Assembly: GCF_963924675.1 (NCBI RefSeq)
Contig: NC_089230.1
Span: 5,829,001-5,893,000, forward strand
Direction of reading: 5' to 3'
Source: Phocoena phocoena
Taxonomy: Eukaryota; Chordata; Mammalia; Artiodactyla; Phocoenidae
DNA length: 64,000 nt
The position numbers and the translations under genes were made by a program. The notes beneath the pieces are model-generated. The model was not told where the DNA came from. It was given only the letters and a program-made list of their open reading frames with translations, and ran no database searches. This document shows, in pieces, positions 35,771-47,815 of this stretch. Every line of letters begins with the position of its first letter. Positions within the stretch are counted from its first letter, which is position 1.

Positions 35771-36554
35771 ACTTAACTCTATAAGTAATCAAGAACCATT
35801 CCTTTCATTGCAAGCTTTAATATTTCAGGTATCTTTTGCCATATTCTTTCTTTTTCTCTCTCTTGCTCTTTCTCTTTTTCTCCTTCAAAGACATTCACTT
35901 TTACAGAGCTTCTCTCCCTGTTTCAGGGAAAAAAAGCCATCCATTTACTTGATTAAAAGTCCTGTTTGCTTCTTGATATTAGATTTAATATGCAGAAGCT
36001 ATAAAATTAAAGCTCAGCTTCTAGCCCCTCATGGTGATTTCCAGTCCTGATAGCTGTGACTTTTCCCCCCTTTAACTCATAATCATGTCGGAAAGGATTA
36101 CACAGTGTGTCTTTCTCTTCTGAGACTCCCAGGACACTCATTTTACCAACAAGATTTGGTAATAGGTGATTATGGTACTCAGTAGTCAGTAGTGTTTGTA
36201 GATTTAACATTTTAGAAAACCAGTATTCTCCATCATATATATCTTTCCCCCTCTGTGAACATCTAAGAATAGATTTCTTACAATCATGACAGAACATTAT
36301 AGTGGTTTCTTGGAGATTGCATTACTAGGTATATGTAAATTTCTTTTTGAAATAGAAACGTCTTTTATCATGCCAGCTGTTGGAAAGCAATGACTTCTGA
36401 GATACTGATATCAGGATATTATAAAATCTGAGTTGCTTATAAGGCTTTTATCACCAAAGTGATACTTTTCATTATTATGACATCCTCCCAAATTCACATC
36501 TTTATAAATTTGTTTACTGAACTTTTATATGACTTTCCCCCTTGTCACCCGGTG
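35771..36554. other. unique DNA with a pyrimidine-rich tract
   Basis: A C/T-rich run lies at about 35845-35890. Frames 35808-36050 (plus) and 36007-36297 (minus) are short and lack features. Confidence 0.4.
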
Positions 36555-36745
36555 GATAAAGAGTCAGGCTAACTTGGTATGAGCCTTGGCTTCTCCATTT
36601 GGTACTGACATGACATTTGGTTAGTTAACCTCTCTAAACCCAGCTTCTGCCTCTAGTATTGATATTAATATTGAGATAAGTTTGATGTGATAATTAAATA
36701 GCAAAGCTTATGAAATGCTCAGTGTACGTCCCCTGGAATGAGGCT
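36555..36745 (+). mobile_element. MIR SINE
   Basis: 'AAAGAGTCAGGCTAACTTGG', then TTGGTTAGTTAACCTCTCTA near 36617, 'GATGTGATAATTAAATAGCA' and ATGAAATGCTCAGTGTACG near 36710, in MIR order. Confidence 0.6.
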
Positions 36746-38146
36746 ACAAAAATAATTGCTGGGAACATTTACTGGGAATTTATTGTTACATATTATTATT
36801 ATTCATATTTGCACAATTAAAGAATAGCTAATAGAAAATAAGAGAAGAATGGAATTCTAGTAGGTTCGAAAAATAATTTTGTGTACACCAATGCCTGCAC
36901 ACTGCCTGATTTGGGGGAGACTTTGAGTAAATATTGCTGGAATAAATGAATGGAGTCAGAGAATTTTCAGTGTGAAGAGCACAGAAGAATTAGATACAGC
37001 CACCTGGTGATGGGAGAAATGTGATGCATACGGGAAATGAATTCATTCGGTGGAGGATAAGGTCAAACAGTTACAGAAGTTTTAGATGTACTAACATATT
37101 TATTGTTTTAGCTGTGCTAATATATTTATTGTGATTGGATATTAATTTTAGGTTAAAAGTGGTTGGGCTAAACCACTTTGGGCTAAACTTGGGCTAAAAG
37201 TGGTTGTATAATTATTATCTGATAAAGTACTATTTCTAGTACAGATTATGCAAGGTATTTATTGTGTGAGTCTTGAAAAGTTAAACAACTTACAAAATAT
37301 TCTAGCAATACTTTTATACAAATGCCCCAGATTTCTCCTATGGCTGGCTTTCTTAATCAATTAGTGAATCTGAATATAACGACATTCAAATGTAAATTAA
37401 TTACATTTTTTTTAACTTGTGATTCACTTTCTGATTCCTAGATCCAGAAGAAAATGGTGTTATTCTAAATATTTTTGCCTGGTGAAATTTTCAGAAACAC
37501 TGTTACTTATCAGTAACAACTAGGTTTAAACTCTTCTAGGGGCAGGGCAGGAATCAACGTAGTGATAACCTTAGCAATTGACTTTATTTACTAATTAACG
37601 GAGGCACTTATTTAATGGTGTATCAGATAATATTTTGCACACGGTATTCCGTGTTCTCTGTCCAGACAGGCGTAAATGCAGTCAGCTTTAGCCACAAAAC
37701 TCCACTAAAACTTCAAGTGTAGATTTCTAAAGATTTCAGAATATTGGTGGTGAATTATATGCTTGCATGGCTTTTCTGAGGTTTGCTTTATTTTTATTTT
37801 TTAAAACTTTCTTTGCTTTATAGGATAACTTGCTTAATTGGTATCTCTTTCCATTTGAATGGTGGAAACCCTTCATTGTGTTCACAAAGAGTTTATGGGT
37901 CTTGCTACTTGTGGAGAGGGATAACTCTTTAGAATGGCTGTCCTCTGGGAGAGGGAAAGCATAAACAGAGAAATTCTCAGTGATAGAGTGTTACTAAATC
38001 AACACATCAATCTAAGGAGTAATTGTTGGATTTGTCAGTGAGAAACAATTATGCAGTTTAAGGAAAACCTTCAGGAATCTACTTGTTCTCTCACTGCCAT
38101 TCAGCTCTTTTGGGTATTAAAATAGTATATTCTTTCACAAGTGGGG
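36746..38146. other. unique AT-rich DNA
   Basis: No family is recognised. It contains the small local duplications at 37087-37200 noted in the findings. Confidence 0.4.
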
Positions 38147-38191
38147 TTTTTATTTGTTTATTTATTTATTTATTTGTGTGTGTGTGTGTGG
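38147..38191. repeat. (TTTA)n-(TG)n microsatellite
   Basis: About six TTTA/TTTG units run directly into about eight TG units. Confidence 0.9.
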
Positions 38192-40229
38192 AAGGAAAAG
38201 GGACTCTAGCATCTAGGAAGCAATAATCCACAAAGAATTCCTGACAGTTTTGTTGTATGATATCTATCCTTGCTGGTTATCTCAGAAGCTGACTAAACCC
38301 TGAAGCTCTATCTAGGTTTTGCTACACAGAATGATCATATTTTCATAGATACTATCTTTGCATTTTAGCTAGAGTATATAGCAAAATGGCAATTTAAAGG
38401 ATTATTATTCTTGCTGTTGAGTTTAATATTGTTTGGAGACATGTAAGGTACCATTTATAAAACAACCAATAATTTATTTGAGACCCACCATGTACCCAGC
38501 ACAGCAGTAAGTCTTACATGGGATTCAAAAGTTTAAGATAAACACAAACCACATAACCATTAGGTTGGCCTCTGTTTATTAAAATGCAAGGAGAAGTGAA
38601 TTTAAGAGCTTGTGACTCTGCTTTTAAGAGGGATAAAGCACTGCAGACATTGTCATGCAAATTTGAACTTGAACTTGGTCCTAGAAATGGATCTATTTAT
38701 AACATCTTTTCTTTCAGGGACACTTGGGCTATCTATATGACAGAATAAACCATGTGGGGAAAAAAAATACAGGGGCCATAATCAGGATATGTTATCCTCA
38801 GGATTCTTAATTTCTGAAGCTAGAATATTAACCAGATGATACAGAAAATGTATTCACATTTGAGGTGTTTGAAGTCATATAGACATGTGTTTTATTACAA
38901 TATATTTTGCTTTCCATTTAAAAGTATTTAAGGCTAATTCTTACACATTTTAAGATCTATAGAGGATTTAAAACTTTGTAGAAGGACAAGACTTCCTCCT
39001 ACAAGCCCTGTTTTACATACATAATCTTGTAGTTCTGTGCTTCAGTGCTCTTCTCACAGATTGATATGTAATGTATGAAATAATAATGTCATCAAAGAGA
39101 TTTATATGTTTATTTATGTTTTATAGGTAAGAGACTTAACCACAAGGAATTTAAGTGACTTGACTATAGTGGTTGCACTCTGTGTTTAGAAATAAATGAT
39201 TAAATAAATGATTCAAATTTTTATCTAAGTCTGTTTAAATATTTTGCTTTTACATTCAAAACCGTTATGAGTGAGGTCTGCTTAGCTCTGAGAAGACAAG
39301 ATTTTCCTTCCTTTGGGTTTTTATGGCCAACTTTTGCATCACAAATTTGGCCAACCCTATCATAACAGTATTCCAAAAGTAAATTGAATAAAAATGTGTA
39401 GATAGTTCACTTAAACTCGTTATCTTTACTTTACCCGTATGTTAGTTGGAAAAACCTCTTAAAATAAGAGTTTAATAATTATCTTTGTATATAAAGATCT
39501 ATAAATTGTTGTGTAAGAAGTACCTCAGCAAAACTGAAAATTGGCTTCCTTTTTTTGGTCTGGTCCATGATGCTGATGAGTTAGGAATTTAATATCCATT
39601 TCTACTTTTTTATTAATTACCATAAAACTGCCTTGAATATTTTACTCTTCATTCTAAGTTAAATAATCTTTCAAAATCTCTCCTCAAAAGTAAATCACTT
39701 ATAAATGAATCTAACCATCTCTTTTGCCCTCTCCTTAACCTCTTATATCTCAGATGCTTGGTATTCTTTTGGGGAAAGGAAATCAAACTTATATTAGTCT
39801 CAGCCCTCTTTTTAATACATTTAATCTTCCTATTAGCCTTTGTGACAGCATCTTAACTTAGTGGTGACACCTTCATTGAACCTGTGGTGGCACTTTTGGC
39901 TCTTTCTAGGAAGAGCTGTTTCTGGCATTGACTTCATCCTTGTACCCAAGGAACATGGAATATTAATGTATTCTCAGTTCAGCAAGTATGCTTAGCATTC
40001 CACTGTATTTTTATTACATATGAATGAGTAATAGGTGTCTCAGATTTGGGGGGGAGGGGAGGACTCTGAAGGAATAGGAAAGGCACTGCTCTCAACAAGC
40101 CCTTGGGAGTTTGCTGTAGATGTAGCACCTACCTGAGCCTCAGATTCATCAACTTGCTGAGATACTTTACCTTTCCGTTTACCATTTGTATGCTCCTAAA
40201 TATAAGTAGCTATATATGTGTGGGTTTGT
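38192..40229. other. unique AT-rich DNA, no gene recognised
   Basis: A weak L2/MIR-like motif (GACCCACCATGTACCCAGCA near 38481) is the only repeat signal. No coding region is supported. Confidence 0.4.
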
Positions 40230-40264
40230 GTATATATATATATATATATATATACATACATACA
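40230..40264. repeat. (TA)n-(TACA)n microsatellite
   Basis: About twelve TA units are followed by three TACA units. Confidence 0.9.
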
Positions 40265-40329
40265 AGAGATAGCTACTGTTAAACTTTTGTTGCAGAAATC
40301 TCCAGCCCATTTTGGTTTGCACATGTAGG

Positions 40330-41060
40330 CAGGCATACACACAGATACCTTTTTTATACTTAATATTTTAATAAAAAAAGAGGCTTATACCATGTCTGCA
40401 TACTGTTTTGTATGTTTTTCACTTAATAGATTAACATTTGGGTTTTGGATTACTACTATTTTTAATTGCCAAATAGTATTTTATGTCTATGTATTTCCTC
40501 TGGATAAACCCCTGAGTTAAATTGCTAGTTTAAAGAATATATAATGTTTAAATTTTTGACACATATTTATTATCAATTGGCCTCCTGAATGGATTTTTAT
40601 GTTCCCACCAGCAGTATCCAGGAGTGCATGTGTTTGTAGACCCTGATCAACGCTGATGTTAGTTTCCTCTTAGTCTTTGCCAATTTAGAAGTTAAACTGA
40701 TGGCATAATTTTTTTCCATGTGATTTAATTGAATTTTTTCTGTATATTATTAGTATGTTTATTTTTCTTGAGTTTTCTGTTTAAATCTTTGCTTAATTTT
40801 TATATTTATCTTTTTCATGTTCATCAAGGTTTTTTATAGATTAGAAATATAACTTTTTAGTAATGATTATTTTTACTGCTTGATAATGTATCTTTTCATT
40901 TGCATTTGTGTTGTGTGTGTTTTGGCATACTGAAATTTTAAAGATTTAGGTAGTCAAATTTGTCATCATTTTTTTCCTTTATGTTTTATCTTTAGGGTCA
41001 TGCTTAGAAATGAAAGGCATTTATTTTTGCCACTTTTCGTTTACTTGAAAGGAAGAAACT
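40330..41060 (-). mobile_element. old L1 (L1ME-like) 3' region, antisense
   Basis: The plus strand is the reverse complement of an old L1 3' region: GGATAAACCCCTGAGTTAAA near 40502, TTCCCACCAGCAGTATCCAG near 40602, 'GTCTTTGCCAATTTAGAAG' near 40673, a 'TTAGGTAGTCAAATTTGTCA' segment near 40946 and 'GGGTCATGCTTAGAAA' near 40995. It is diverged, with no target duplication identified. Confidence 0.65.
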
Positions 41061-41154
41061 GTGCTCACAAACTGAGAGTAAATTTTTAGTTGCTAAGATG
41101 CCCTGAGAATTTTCACATCCTCTGTATCAGTTCTCTTATTCAAAATTTACAATA

Positions 41155-41160
41155 AGTAGT

Positions 41161-41204
<44 letters not shown>

Positions 41205-41410
41205 CGTTACGCGGGCCTCTCACTGCTGCGGCCTCTCCCGTTGCGGAGGACAGGCTCCGGACGCGCAGGCTCAGCGGCCATGGCTCACGGGCCCAGCCGC
41301 TCCGCGGCACGCGGGACCCTCCCAGACCGGGGCACGAACCCGTGTCCCCTGCATCGGCAGGCGGACTCTCAACCACTGCGCCACCAGGGAAGCCCAGTAG
41401 TCCATTTTTT
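41155..41410 (-). mobile_element. CHR SINE with a 38-base tail, young
   Basis: The perfect flanks AGTAGTCCATTTTTT are at 41155-41169 and 41396-41410. The T run from 41164 to 41201 (38 bases) is the A tail. The body is close to the CHR consensus and CpG-rich. The uninterrupted tail, exact duplication and intact CpGs make this the youngest-looking insertion in the window. The ORFs of 91-101 codons across it are not genes. Confidence 0.96.
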
Positions 41411-41689
41411 AAAGGAAATAAATGATTATCTAGGAAAGTCTGAGAGGTTCCAAATTCCATCTGAATGTTTAACATTGGATAATTCTGTTTCTCTTTCTGT
41501 AGCTTGACCTTTATTCAAGTTAGTAGTATCCTTATTACAGTGTTGATTTTGTCTCTTAATATTCAGTTTCCTTGATTATTTTTCAGTGTTTCTAGATAGC
41601 ATGCTATTTTAGATTTGACTTTTATTAATAATTATGTGTAACTCTCCAAGCACTTCTGGGATTATGTCTCCTTTCTATTTTAAGTGACT
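41411..41689. other. unique AT-rich DNA
   Basis: Nothing is recognised between the CHR SINE and the L2 fragment. Confidence 0.4.
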
Positions 41690-41995
41690 CAGCAGAGGTG
41701 ATTGCATATGCAGAAGTACCCAGGAGAGAGAACATTGTATATGGGGAACTGGAAATTAGGATATGGTACTGCGGAGAGGAGAAAGGATGCAGAGTGAGGA
41801 CAGAACCTGATGAAAGAAGTAAGGTTCAAGGCATTGCTGATCTCGTAAACCCAATAAGGAGGTTGAACTTCATTTTAAAAGCAATGGAACCAAGAAAGAT
41901 TTTTACCAAGGGAAGAAATACAATCAAGATTCATGTTTTATGGCTACAGTGTGCAAAACCAATGGAGCTGAATAGAGGGTAGTGTGGGTCTAGAG
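41690..41995 (-). mobile_element. L2 fragment, antisense
   Basis: The plus strand resembles the reversed L2 segment that includes GGTTGAACTTCATTTTAAAA near 41861, GCAATGGAACCAAGAAAG and a 'CAATCAAGATTCATGTTTTA' segment near 41921. A 94-codon frame (41698-41982) is a chance opening in it. Confidence 0.5.
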
Positions 41996-42017
41996 GGCAC
42001 AGGTTATATGGAGATTA

Positions 42018-42058
42018 TCTCTCTCTCTCTATATATATATAGAGAGAGAGAGAATGGA

Positions 42059-42118
<60 letters not shown>
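42018..42118. repeat. compound microsatellite with a 36-bp perfect palindrome
   Basis: (TC)n-(TA)n-(AG)n forms an exact palindrome at 42018-42053: 13 TC bases, 10 AT bases, 13 AG bases. After a short spacer comes (AC)22 at 42067-42110 flanked on both sides by TA repeats. Confidence 0.95.
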
Positions 42119-42189
42119 GGAATGGTATTGGTAGAGAAAGGAATATGACTCTCAAAATGCAGAAACATTAGTATCACTTGAGTTAGTAT

Positions 42190-42429
42190 AAAAGCATGTG
42201 TGGGGCTTCGCTGGTGGCGCAGTGGTTGGGAGTCCGCCTGCCGATGCAGGGGACGCGGGTTCGTACCCTGGTCCGGGAAGATCCCACATGCCGCGGAGCG
42301 GCTGGGCCCGTGAGCCATGGCCGCTGAGCCTGCGCATCCGGAGCCTGTGCTCCGCAACGGTAGAGGCCACAACAGTGAGAGGCCCGCGTACGGCAAAGGA
42401 AGGAAACAAACAAAAAAAAAAGCATGTGT
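42190..42429 (+). mobile_element. CHR SINE with target-site duplication
   Basis: AAAAGCATGTGT flanks at 42190-42201 and 42418-42429. The body (42202-42417) carries an A-box match TGGCGCAGTGG at 42215-42225 and a B-box-like GGTTCGTACCC at 42258-42268, the internal RNA polymerase III promoter inherited from a tRNA. The tail is interrupted by G and C, so it is older than the 41-kb copy. The several ORFs of 77-130 codons here are antisense or sense shadows. Confidence 0.95.
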
Positions 42430-43564
42430 AACTCATTTAATTCAAATCACTTAAATAAAAAAACAATAAATAACTTTATAACAAAAGACAATGAACAGAA
42501 GAAGAACAGACTTAATAGGAGTAAGCTGGGACTGGTTGGAAGGTTTTTACAATAAGAAAATTTTAAAGGTAGAAGAATTAGAAGGTGGTATAATCCTCAA
42601 GGAAGGAAATAGATACACATGCATGGGAATGCTGAATGTCTGCAGTCTGCCGAGGGAGCTGGGAAGGTCTCCAAAATCAGCCCCTGGTCCTGGGATGGGT
42701 GGATCTAGAAACACAAGGGGCATTGCCTGGTTCAGAGAAGCAGCATCTTCATTGGAGACCTATATAAAAAGGGTGTATGCACTGAGAATAATGGTGTTGA
42801 GGGCTTAATGTTAAGCCTGAATTTTGTTTTGCAGAATGGCTGAGGACGCATTCTATGTCTTGGAATCTGCCTAAATACATATATAAAACATGCTAAAGTT
42901 GGAAAATGAAGAACCCAGAAGGTGAAAGAAATATTTGTAAATAAAATTAATAGTGAAGATTTTGAGAAAGGTGGGCAGTTAAAGGATAGTTCTTTAGATA
43001 CTCTGTAATATTGGTGTCTGACAAATCAGATTTTAATGAAACATTTCTATTGCCTTTTATTGAGTGTGTGTAGTGGCATTATTAATGAAGAGGGGTTGAC
43101 ATACAGGTAACAAAAGCAAAGGAGAAACACATGGGGGTAAGGGGAAGAGCACCAAGGTTCTTTTTAGGTCACATACAGTTTTGTTAGGCCAGTTGCACAA
43201 CCACTGGACTACAGTAGGTTTTCCATAAATATTTAAAAAATAAAAGGTGGCAATATATGTTTATGTGATAAATATTATAATTCATGATTTCCTGATCAAT
43301 TTTGCTGAAAGACATAGTAAGATTCCTTTAATATTTCTCTTTCTATAGAATTGATAATATTTTTCTTTCCTAGGTAGGACATTTTGTAATTAAATAAGGA
43401 CGCTCTGAAAGGAATATTTTAGTGCTTCAAATGTTGTAAAAACTGCTGTTTTCCCCCATGAGGATGTTTCAGTCACTCTACCTGGTGACAGAGTTAAAGA
43501 TGTCTGTCTGCGTATGGCTCATCAGAGCAGTAATTTGGATGCTTTGACAAGTGAGCCATTCCAT
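42430..43564. other. unique DNA, no gene recognised
   Basis: The first 350 bases may continue the antisense L2 upstream of the SINE, but similarity is too weak to claim. A 105-codon frame at 42491-42808 shows no known domain. Confidence 0.35.
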
Positions 43565-43690
43565 TGTCTTCATTCTACAGGTGACACAGCTGAAGCAAGA
43601 GGAGGCCAAATGGCTCATTCTAGATCACAAAGCAAATAAATGCCAGAGCTTAGTTTCACATATTCATGTGTAAGTCTTAGACATGCTCTA
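43565..43690 (-). mobile_element. MIR fragment, antisense
   Basis: 'CTTCATTCTACAGGTGACAC' near 43569 and GATCACAAAGCAAATAAATG near 43623 are the reversed MIR 'cccattttacagatgaggaaac ... ggtcacacagctagtaagtg'. Confidence 0.55.
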
Positions 43691-44519
43691 TGAGCATGAG
43701 CCATGGAGTGTTGTTATTTATTCTGCAGTAGTACATAAGTATGTACAGAAAAACCTGAGTTCTTTAGTTTCACGCAAGCGATCATAGTAAAGAATGACTT
43801 AGGATATAGATTTTTCTAGAAAATTTAACTCAGCATGGCACATTGAAAGCCTAGGTTATATTCTGACCTGATTTGCAACACACATGGACATTCAAAGGCA
43901 TATTTGTGGCAGATAATATAATTCGTAAAGGAGACAATAGAGGACAAGATCCACATGAAAAGTGCTGAGATGAAGGCTGGACAGAAGGAAGGATGTCTTC
44001 TATTAAAGCAGAAGTGAAGGTGGGCAGCACCGTTGCTGATGGAAATAAGTTGGGAGAGGGCAGAGAAGGGGCTTCTTCTGATGAATGGTCTCTATTCTCC
44101 CAGTAAAGTAGGAAGCAGGAGGTCTCTTGGGGCCTGCGTTTGTTAGATTGGCTGTTTGTAGATTAAAATGACAATAATGTTACCACATTCTATTTCAGTC
44201 TGTGAGATAACCTGTTCTGCAGAGATGATGTGTTTCTAGAGGGCTGCATACCTACAATATGGTAACCAAAAAGAAGTCATGTAGAGCTTGAACTGAAAGA
44301 TGCTGGACCTGGTTGTTACTGGTCTTCATTTAACTGCCCTTTTTTTTGGTATACTCTTTATCAAGAACCTGCAAGGATAGACCAAATAATACTTAAAGTA
44401 TCTGCAATAAAGCTGCTATATAATCTCTATATTATGTCTGTATATAATCTCTGTACTTATTTTGTTTACGAATGCATGGGAAGTTGCATCATCAGTAATC
44501 TGAAGCATATTATGTTTTC
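43691..44519. other. unique DNA with a small tandem repeat
   Basis: TATATAATCTCT recurs 24-25 bp apart at about 44416-44452. No gene or family is recognised. Confidence 0.4.
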
Positions 44520-45300
44520 AGATATTGATAGTAACCCAGTCAATATCTGGGTGCCTACTAAAACCAAGCTCTGGAGATAGAGATTCTTGCTTTCATAGAG
44601 CTTAAAGACAGATGGAAAATGGTGAAAACAATTAACAGATAAACAAATAGATAAGAGTCTTAGATAATAATAAGTGTCATGAAGAAAACAGGGCAATATG
44701 ATAGGTAACAGGATCCTCAATGGGCTGTAAATTTAGACTTGTCAGGGAGAGCTTCCCAGAGGAAGAGACTCTAGAGCTGAGGTCTGACTGGCAAGGGAAG
44801 GAAGCCACAGTGTGGCAGGGAGGTGGGAAGAGCTGGAGGCCTTGAAGCAGGTTGTTGTGAAAAGGGAGCCAGCGAAGCTGCACTTTGTGAGCAGGAGGCT
44901 GATGGGGGTGAGGCTGGGGGCACACCTGGCCCAGAACATGAACGGCCCCAAGACCTTGGGAGGGAGGTGGTGTTTAGTCTAAGGGCAACAGGATGCAGCT
45001 GAAAATAATTTAAGCAGGATTATGGTCTAGTGGGATTTAAATTTAAAAGATCACTCCACTACTGTGTGAAGAATTAATGGGATGGGAGGAAGCTATTGCA
45101 GTAAGCCAGGGAGATGATGCCTTGGACCAAGTGGTAACTGCAGAGATGGAAAAAATGGATAAACTCAGGTGAGTTGGATGAACAAAATGGGGGACAAAAT
45201 GGATGAACAGTAAGGAGGTACATAGGCCTGTTGACTAGATATGGGAGACAAAGTGGGAGTCAAGGGTGACTCTTAGGATTTTTGGCTGTTTGTTCTAGAA
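44520..45300 (-). mobile_element. L2 copy, antisense, about 780 bp
   Basis: The plus strand follows the reversed L2 3' half in order: GGGTGCCTACTAAAACCAAG near 44550, 'TAATAAGTGTCATGAAGAAA' near 44668, CTAGAGCTGAGGTCTGACTG near 44770, 'AAAAGATCACTCCACTACTG' near 45045, AGCTATTGCAGTAAGCCAGG near 45091 and GTCAAGGGTGACTCTTAGGA near 45259. The 69-84-codon minus-strand frames are in the sense direction of L2 but too decayed to be called. Confidence 0.75.
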
Positions 45301-45339
45301 TAGCTCTTCTCAATAAATAAAATATAAAGAGTATTAACA

Positions 45340-45510
45340 CACAGTAGTCATTGAATATTTATTAGCCATCTTTAGGGATCTTTATTATGACCATTTTATT
45401 GATAATGACACTTGGCCCCTTGGCCACCGTTCCCAGGTCACTCCGCTGATGAGTGGTGAAGTTGGGAGAGGAAGCAGGTCACTCTGAGTTTGCTCAGAGC
45501 CTGCTTCTGT
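45340..45510 (-). mobile_element. MIR SINE, antisense
   Basis: 'TTATTATGACCATTTTATTG' near 45382, CCAGGTCACTCCGCTGATGA near 45434 and GGTCACTCTGAGTTTGCTCA near 45477 follow the reversed MIR consensus. Confidence 0.65.
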
Positions 45511-46339
45511 GTTCAGGTATGGACCAAGAAAATGCGTGTGTATCAGCCCCTGCCCTATTCCTCACTTTATCCTCATCTTAGGGAGGCCAGCTACATTAGG
45601 CCTTTCTGATACCCTGGCTTTAAACATAAAACATATTTATAGGGCTTTAGATGTCAAGAGAAACCCTTTTATCTCTTCCTCTGCCCTTCAGCCCCAGAGA
45701 TGGGTGGTATTTCACAGGTGGTTTTGTGCACTGGCATCCCGCTGAGAGAGGAACAGGGGCTGATGAACTGTCCTCGGATGGGCTGGACTGTCCTCAGACC
45801 TCTCCCACATGCTGGGCCTTCCTCGGGACCCCACAGTGCCTTGTTTGATTGGAGAAGGTACCTGGGATGATTAGGAGGCTCTCAGAGAAAGATTGTGTTT
45901 ATCTTCTGGGGTTTTTGACATAACAGAGGGGAGAGATATTCAGACTAGTCACTGCCTCACTCTGGGTAAAGGGATGGTCAAGGTATACCAATTGCTTAAT
46001 CCTCAGTTTGTATCTGAAATGTCTGTTTTTTTTTGTTGTTCTATTTGTTTTTATTTATTATTATTATTTTTCTAAGAAATACTTTCTTCTAGGTCATCTA
46101 TACTTTCATTATACTTGTTCTAACAGGAACTTTTGAATTTAATGGTCTGGAATGACATTACAGGGTTATAAGTCTCACAATTACATGTTTTATTGATAGT
46201 GCTCAGTAATTACTTACCTGCTCTCCTGCTTCTCTTAATATTTTTCTTGCTGTTTATTCTGTGTGCCTTTTATGGACTCTCATTTCCCATGTGACATATG
46301 TATATTAGATGACTTCAACTGCAACATATTCTAACACAT
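45511..46339. other. unique DNA, no gene recognised
   Basis: Overlapping plus-strand frames at 45509-45848 lie in a moderately GC-rich stretch but have no domain or splice context I can defend. A TTATT-rich tract lies near 46050. Confidence 0.4.
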
Positions 46340-47560
46340 CACAAATATGTTGATGCTTAGTCTTACCTGCACACTGGGCTTCTCCCTAGTGACAGATCAT
46401 ATAACTGCCTGCTGGATACCTCCGCCTGGATATCCCATAGACACTTCAAATTCAGCTGAAATCATCATCTCTGCCCCTAAATCGGTAACTGCTTTTTCAC
46501 TTGGTGAGGCACATCTACTCAAACCTCCACACTGGGTTCTCCATATCTTAACCTTCTCACCTAGTCTCCGTATTCACCTACTCAAAGTTTGTCAAAGCAG
46601 TTTTTTCTTTTTTTGCCCTATCAATACCCTAGTCAGGCCGTGTGTCATCTTTTAACTACATTCTTTTTAACTAGTTAGCTATTAGCTTTCTGCCTTGTTT
46701 TTCCCTTAATTATATATTCCACTGCTCTAAAAGTTTGCCTATAAAGTGAAAAATATGACTGTGGAATTCCCATGCTTAAAACTGTTTAATAGCCATCACT
46801 GCCCAAAGAATAAAGCCCAAGCTGCTGCTTCTTTTTTTTTTTTATACATTTTTTTTTTTTTTTTTTTTTTTGCGGTACGCAGGCCTCTCACTGTTGTGGC
46901 CTCTCCCGTTGTGGAGCACAGGCTCCGGACGCACAGGCTCAGCAGCCATGGCTCACGGGCCCAGCCGCTCCATGGCATGTGGGATCCTCCCGGACTGCGC
47001 ACGAACCCGTGTCCCCTGCATCGGCAGGCGGACTCTCAACCACTGCGCCACCAGGGAAGCCCTGCTTCTTTTTTTTTTAAAGCCCAAGCTTCTTAATACG
47101 TAAGGCCCTCCACAGTCTGGCCATCCTACCACCCAGCTCTATCTGGATCACTCCATGAACTTCAGACTGCAGCCTTATCAACACCAAACTGATTGTAGTT
47201 GCACATACCTTGTGCTCTCTGTCACGCTTAAGCCCTGCTCACGTGATCTCCTATGCTGTCAGTCCTCTTTCCTTCTTATTTAGTGCCATCTGGTTAAACA
47301 CCCATCAGTTCAGGCATTACCCTCTTGCTAAGTGTTTTCTGGTAATTGGAAATGCTCTTTATTATCATTGTCATTATTATTCCATTTTGGTGCCTTAATA
47401 CCCAATGGGCATCTCTTTTCACTGCCAGGACTTAAATGTTTAATAATTATTGGTTTGTCTGTTTGCTTCTCCCTCAGGGTTGTAATTGAGAGCATCTTAT
47501 TCATCTTAGTGAAGTTTCTGAAAAAGGGTAGGCACATGATTAAATTGAATGAATAAATGT
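46340..47560 (+). mobile_element. L2 copy (ORF2 C-terminus and 3' region), split by a CHR SINE
   Basis: GCCTGCTGGATACCTCCGCC near 46407 and ATCCCATAGACACTTCAAAT near 46432 match the L2 phrase 'tgcctactggacatctccacttggatgtcccacaggcacctcaaa'. After the SINE it continues with AAGGCCCTCCACAGTCTGGC near 47102. It ends in a 'TTGAATGAATAAATG' segment near 47544. The open frames in it are short leftovers. Confidence 0.7.
46825..47078 (-). mobile_element. CHR SINE inserted in L2
   Basis: Flanks CTGCTTC plus a T run at 46825-46840 and 47062-47078 form the target-site duplication. The A tail (T run, 46851-46871) is interrupted by TATACA. CpG positions at several sites have become TpG/CpA, so it is older than the 41-kb copy. 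Confidence 0.93.
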
Positions 47561-47639
47561 TGGCAATTGATATTTATGCCATGTTTTTGGTAATGCATTA
47601 ATGTAATCTGTAATTTATACTACAGGGAAATACCAAATG

Positions 47640-47815
47640 TAAAAATAAGAAGGCAGTACATTTTAATGGAAAGAGCATTAGAACAATGGAGTCATAAGAT
47701 TGGTTCTAGTTCATGTTCTGTGATACATTGTATGTGTGACCTTATTAAAAATCACTTGATTTCCGTGGACCTTGGTATTCACATTCGTGAAATATGAGGC
47801 ATGGCCTAAGCAACA
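47640..47815 (+). mobile_element. MIR SINE, diverged
   Basis: AATGGAAAGAGCATTAGAAC near 47676, 'TGTGTGACCTTATTAAAAAT' near 47731 and a 'CATTCGTGAAATATGAGG' segment near 47782 follow MIR order. Confidence 0.5.

Noticed and set aside
41164..41201. 38-base T run as a possible sequencing artefact
   Set aside because: It is exactly where the SINE tail should be, on the minus strand, and is bounded by a matching target-site duplication. Its exact length may still be uncertain.
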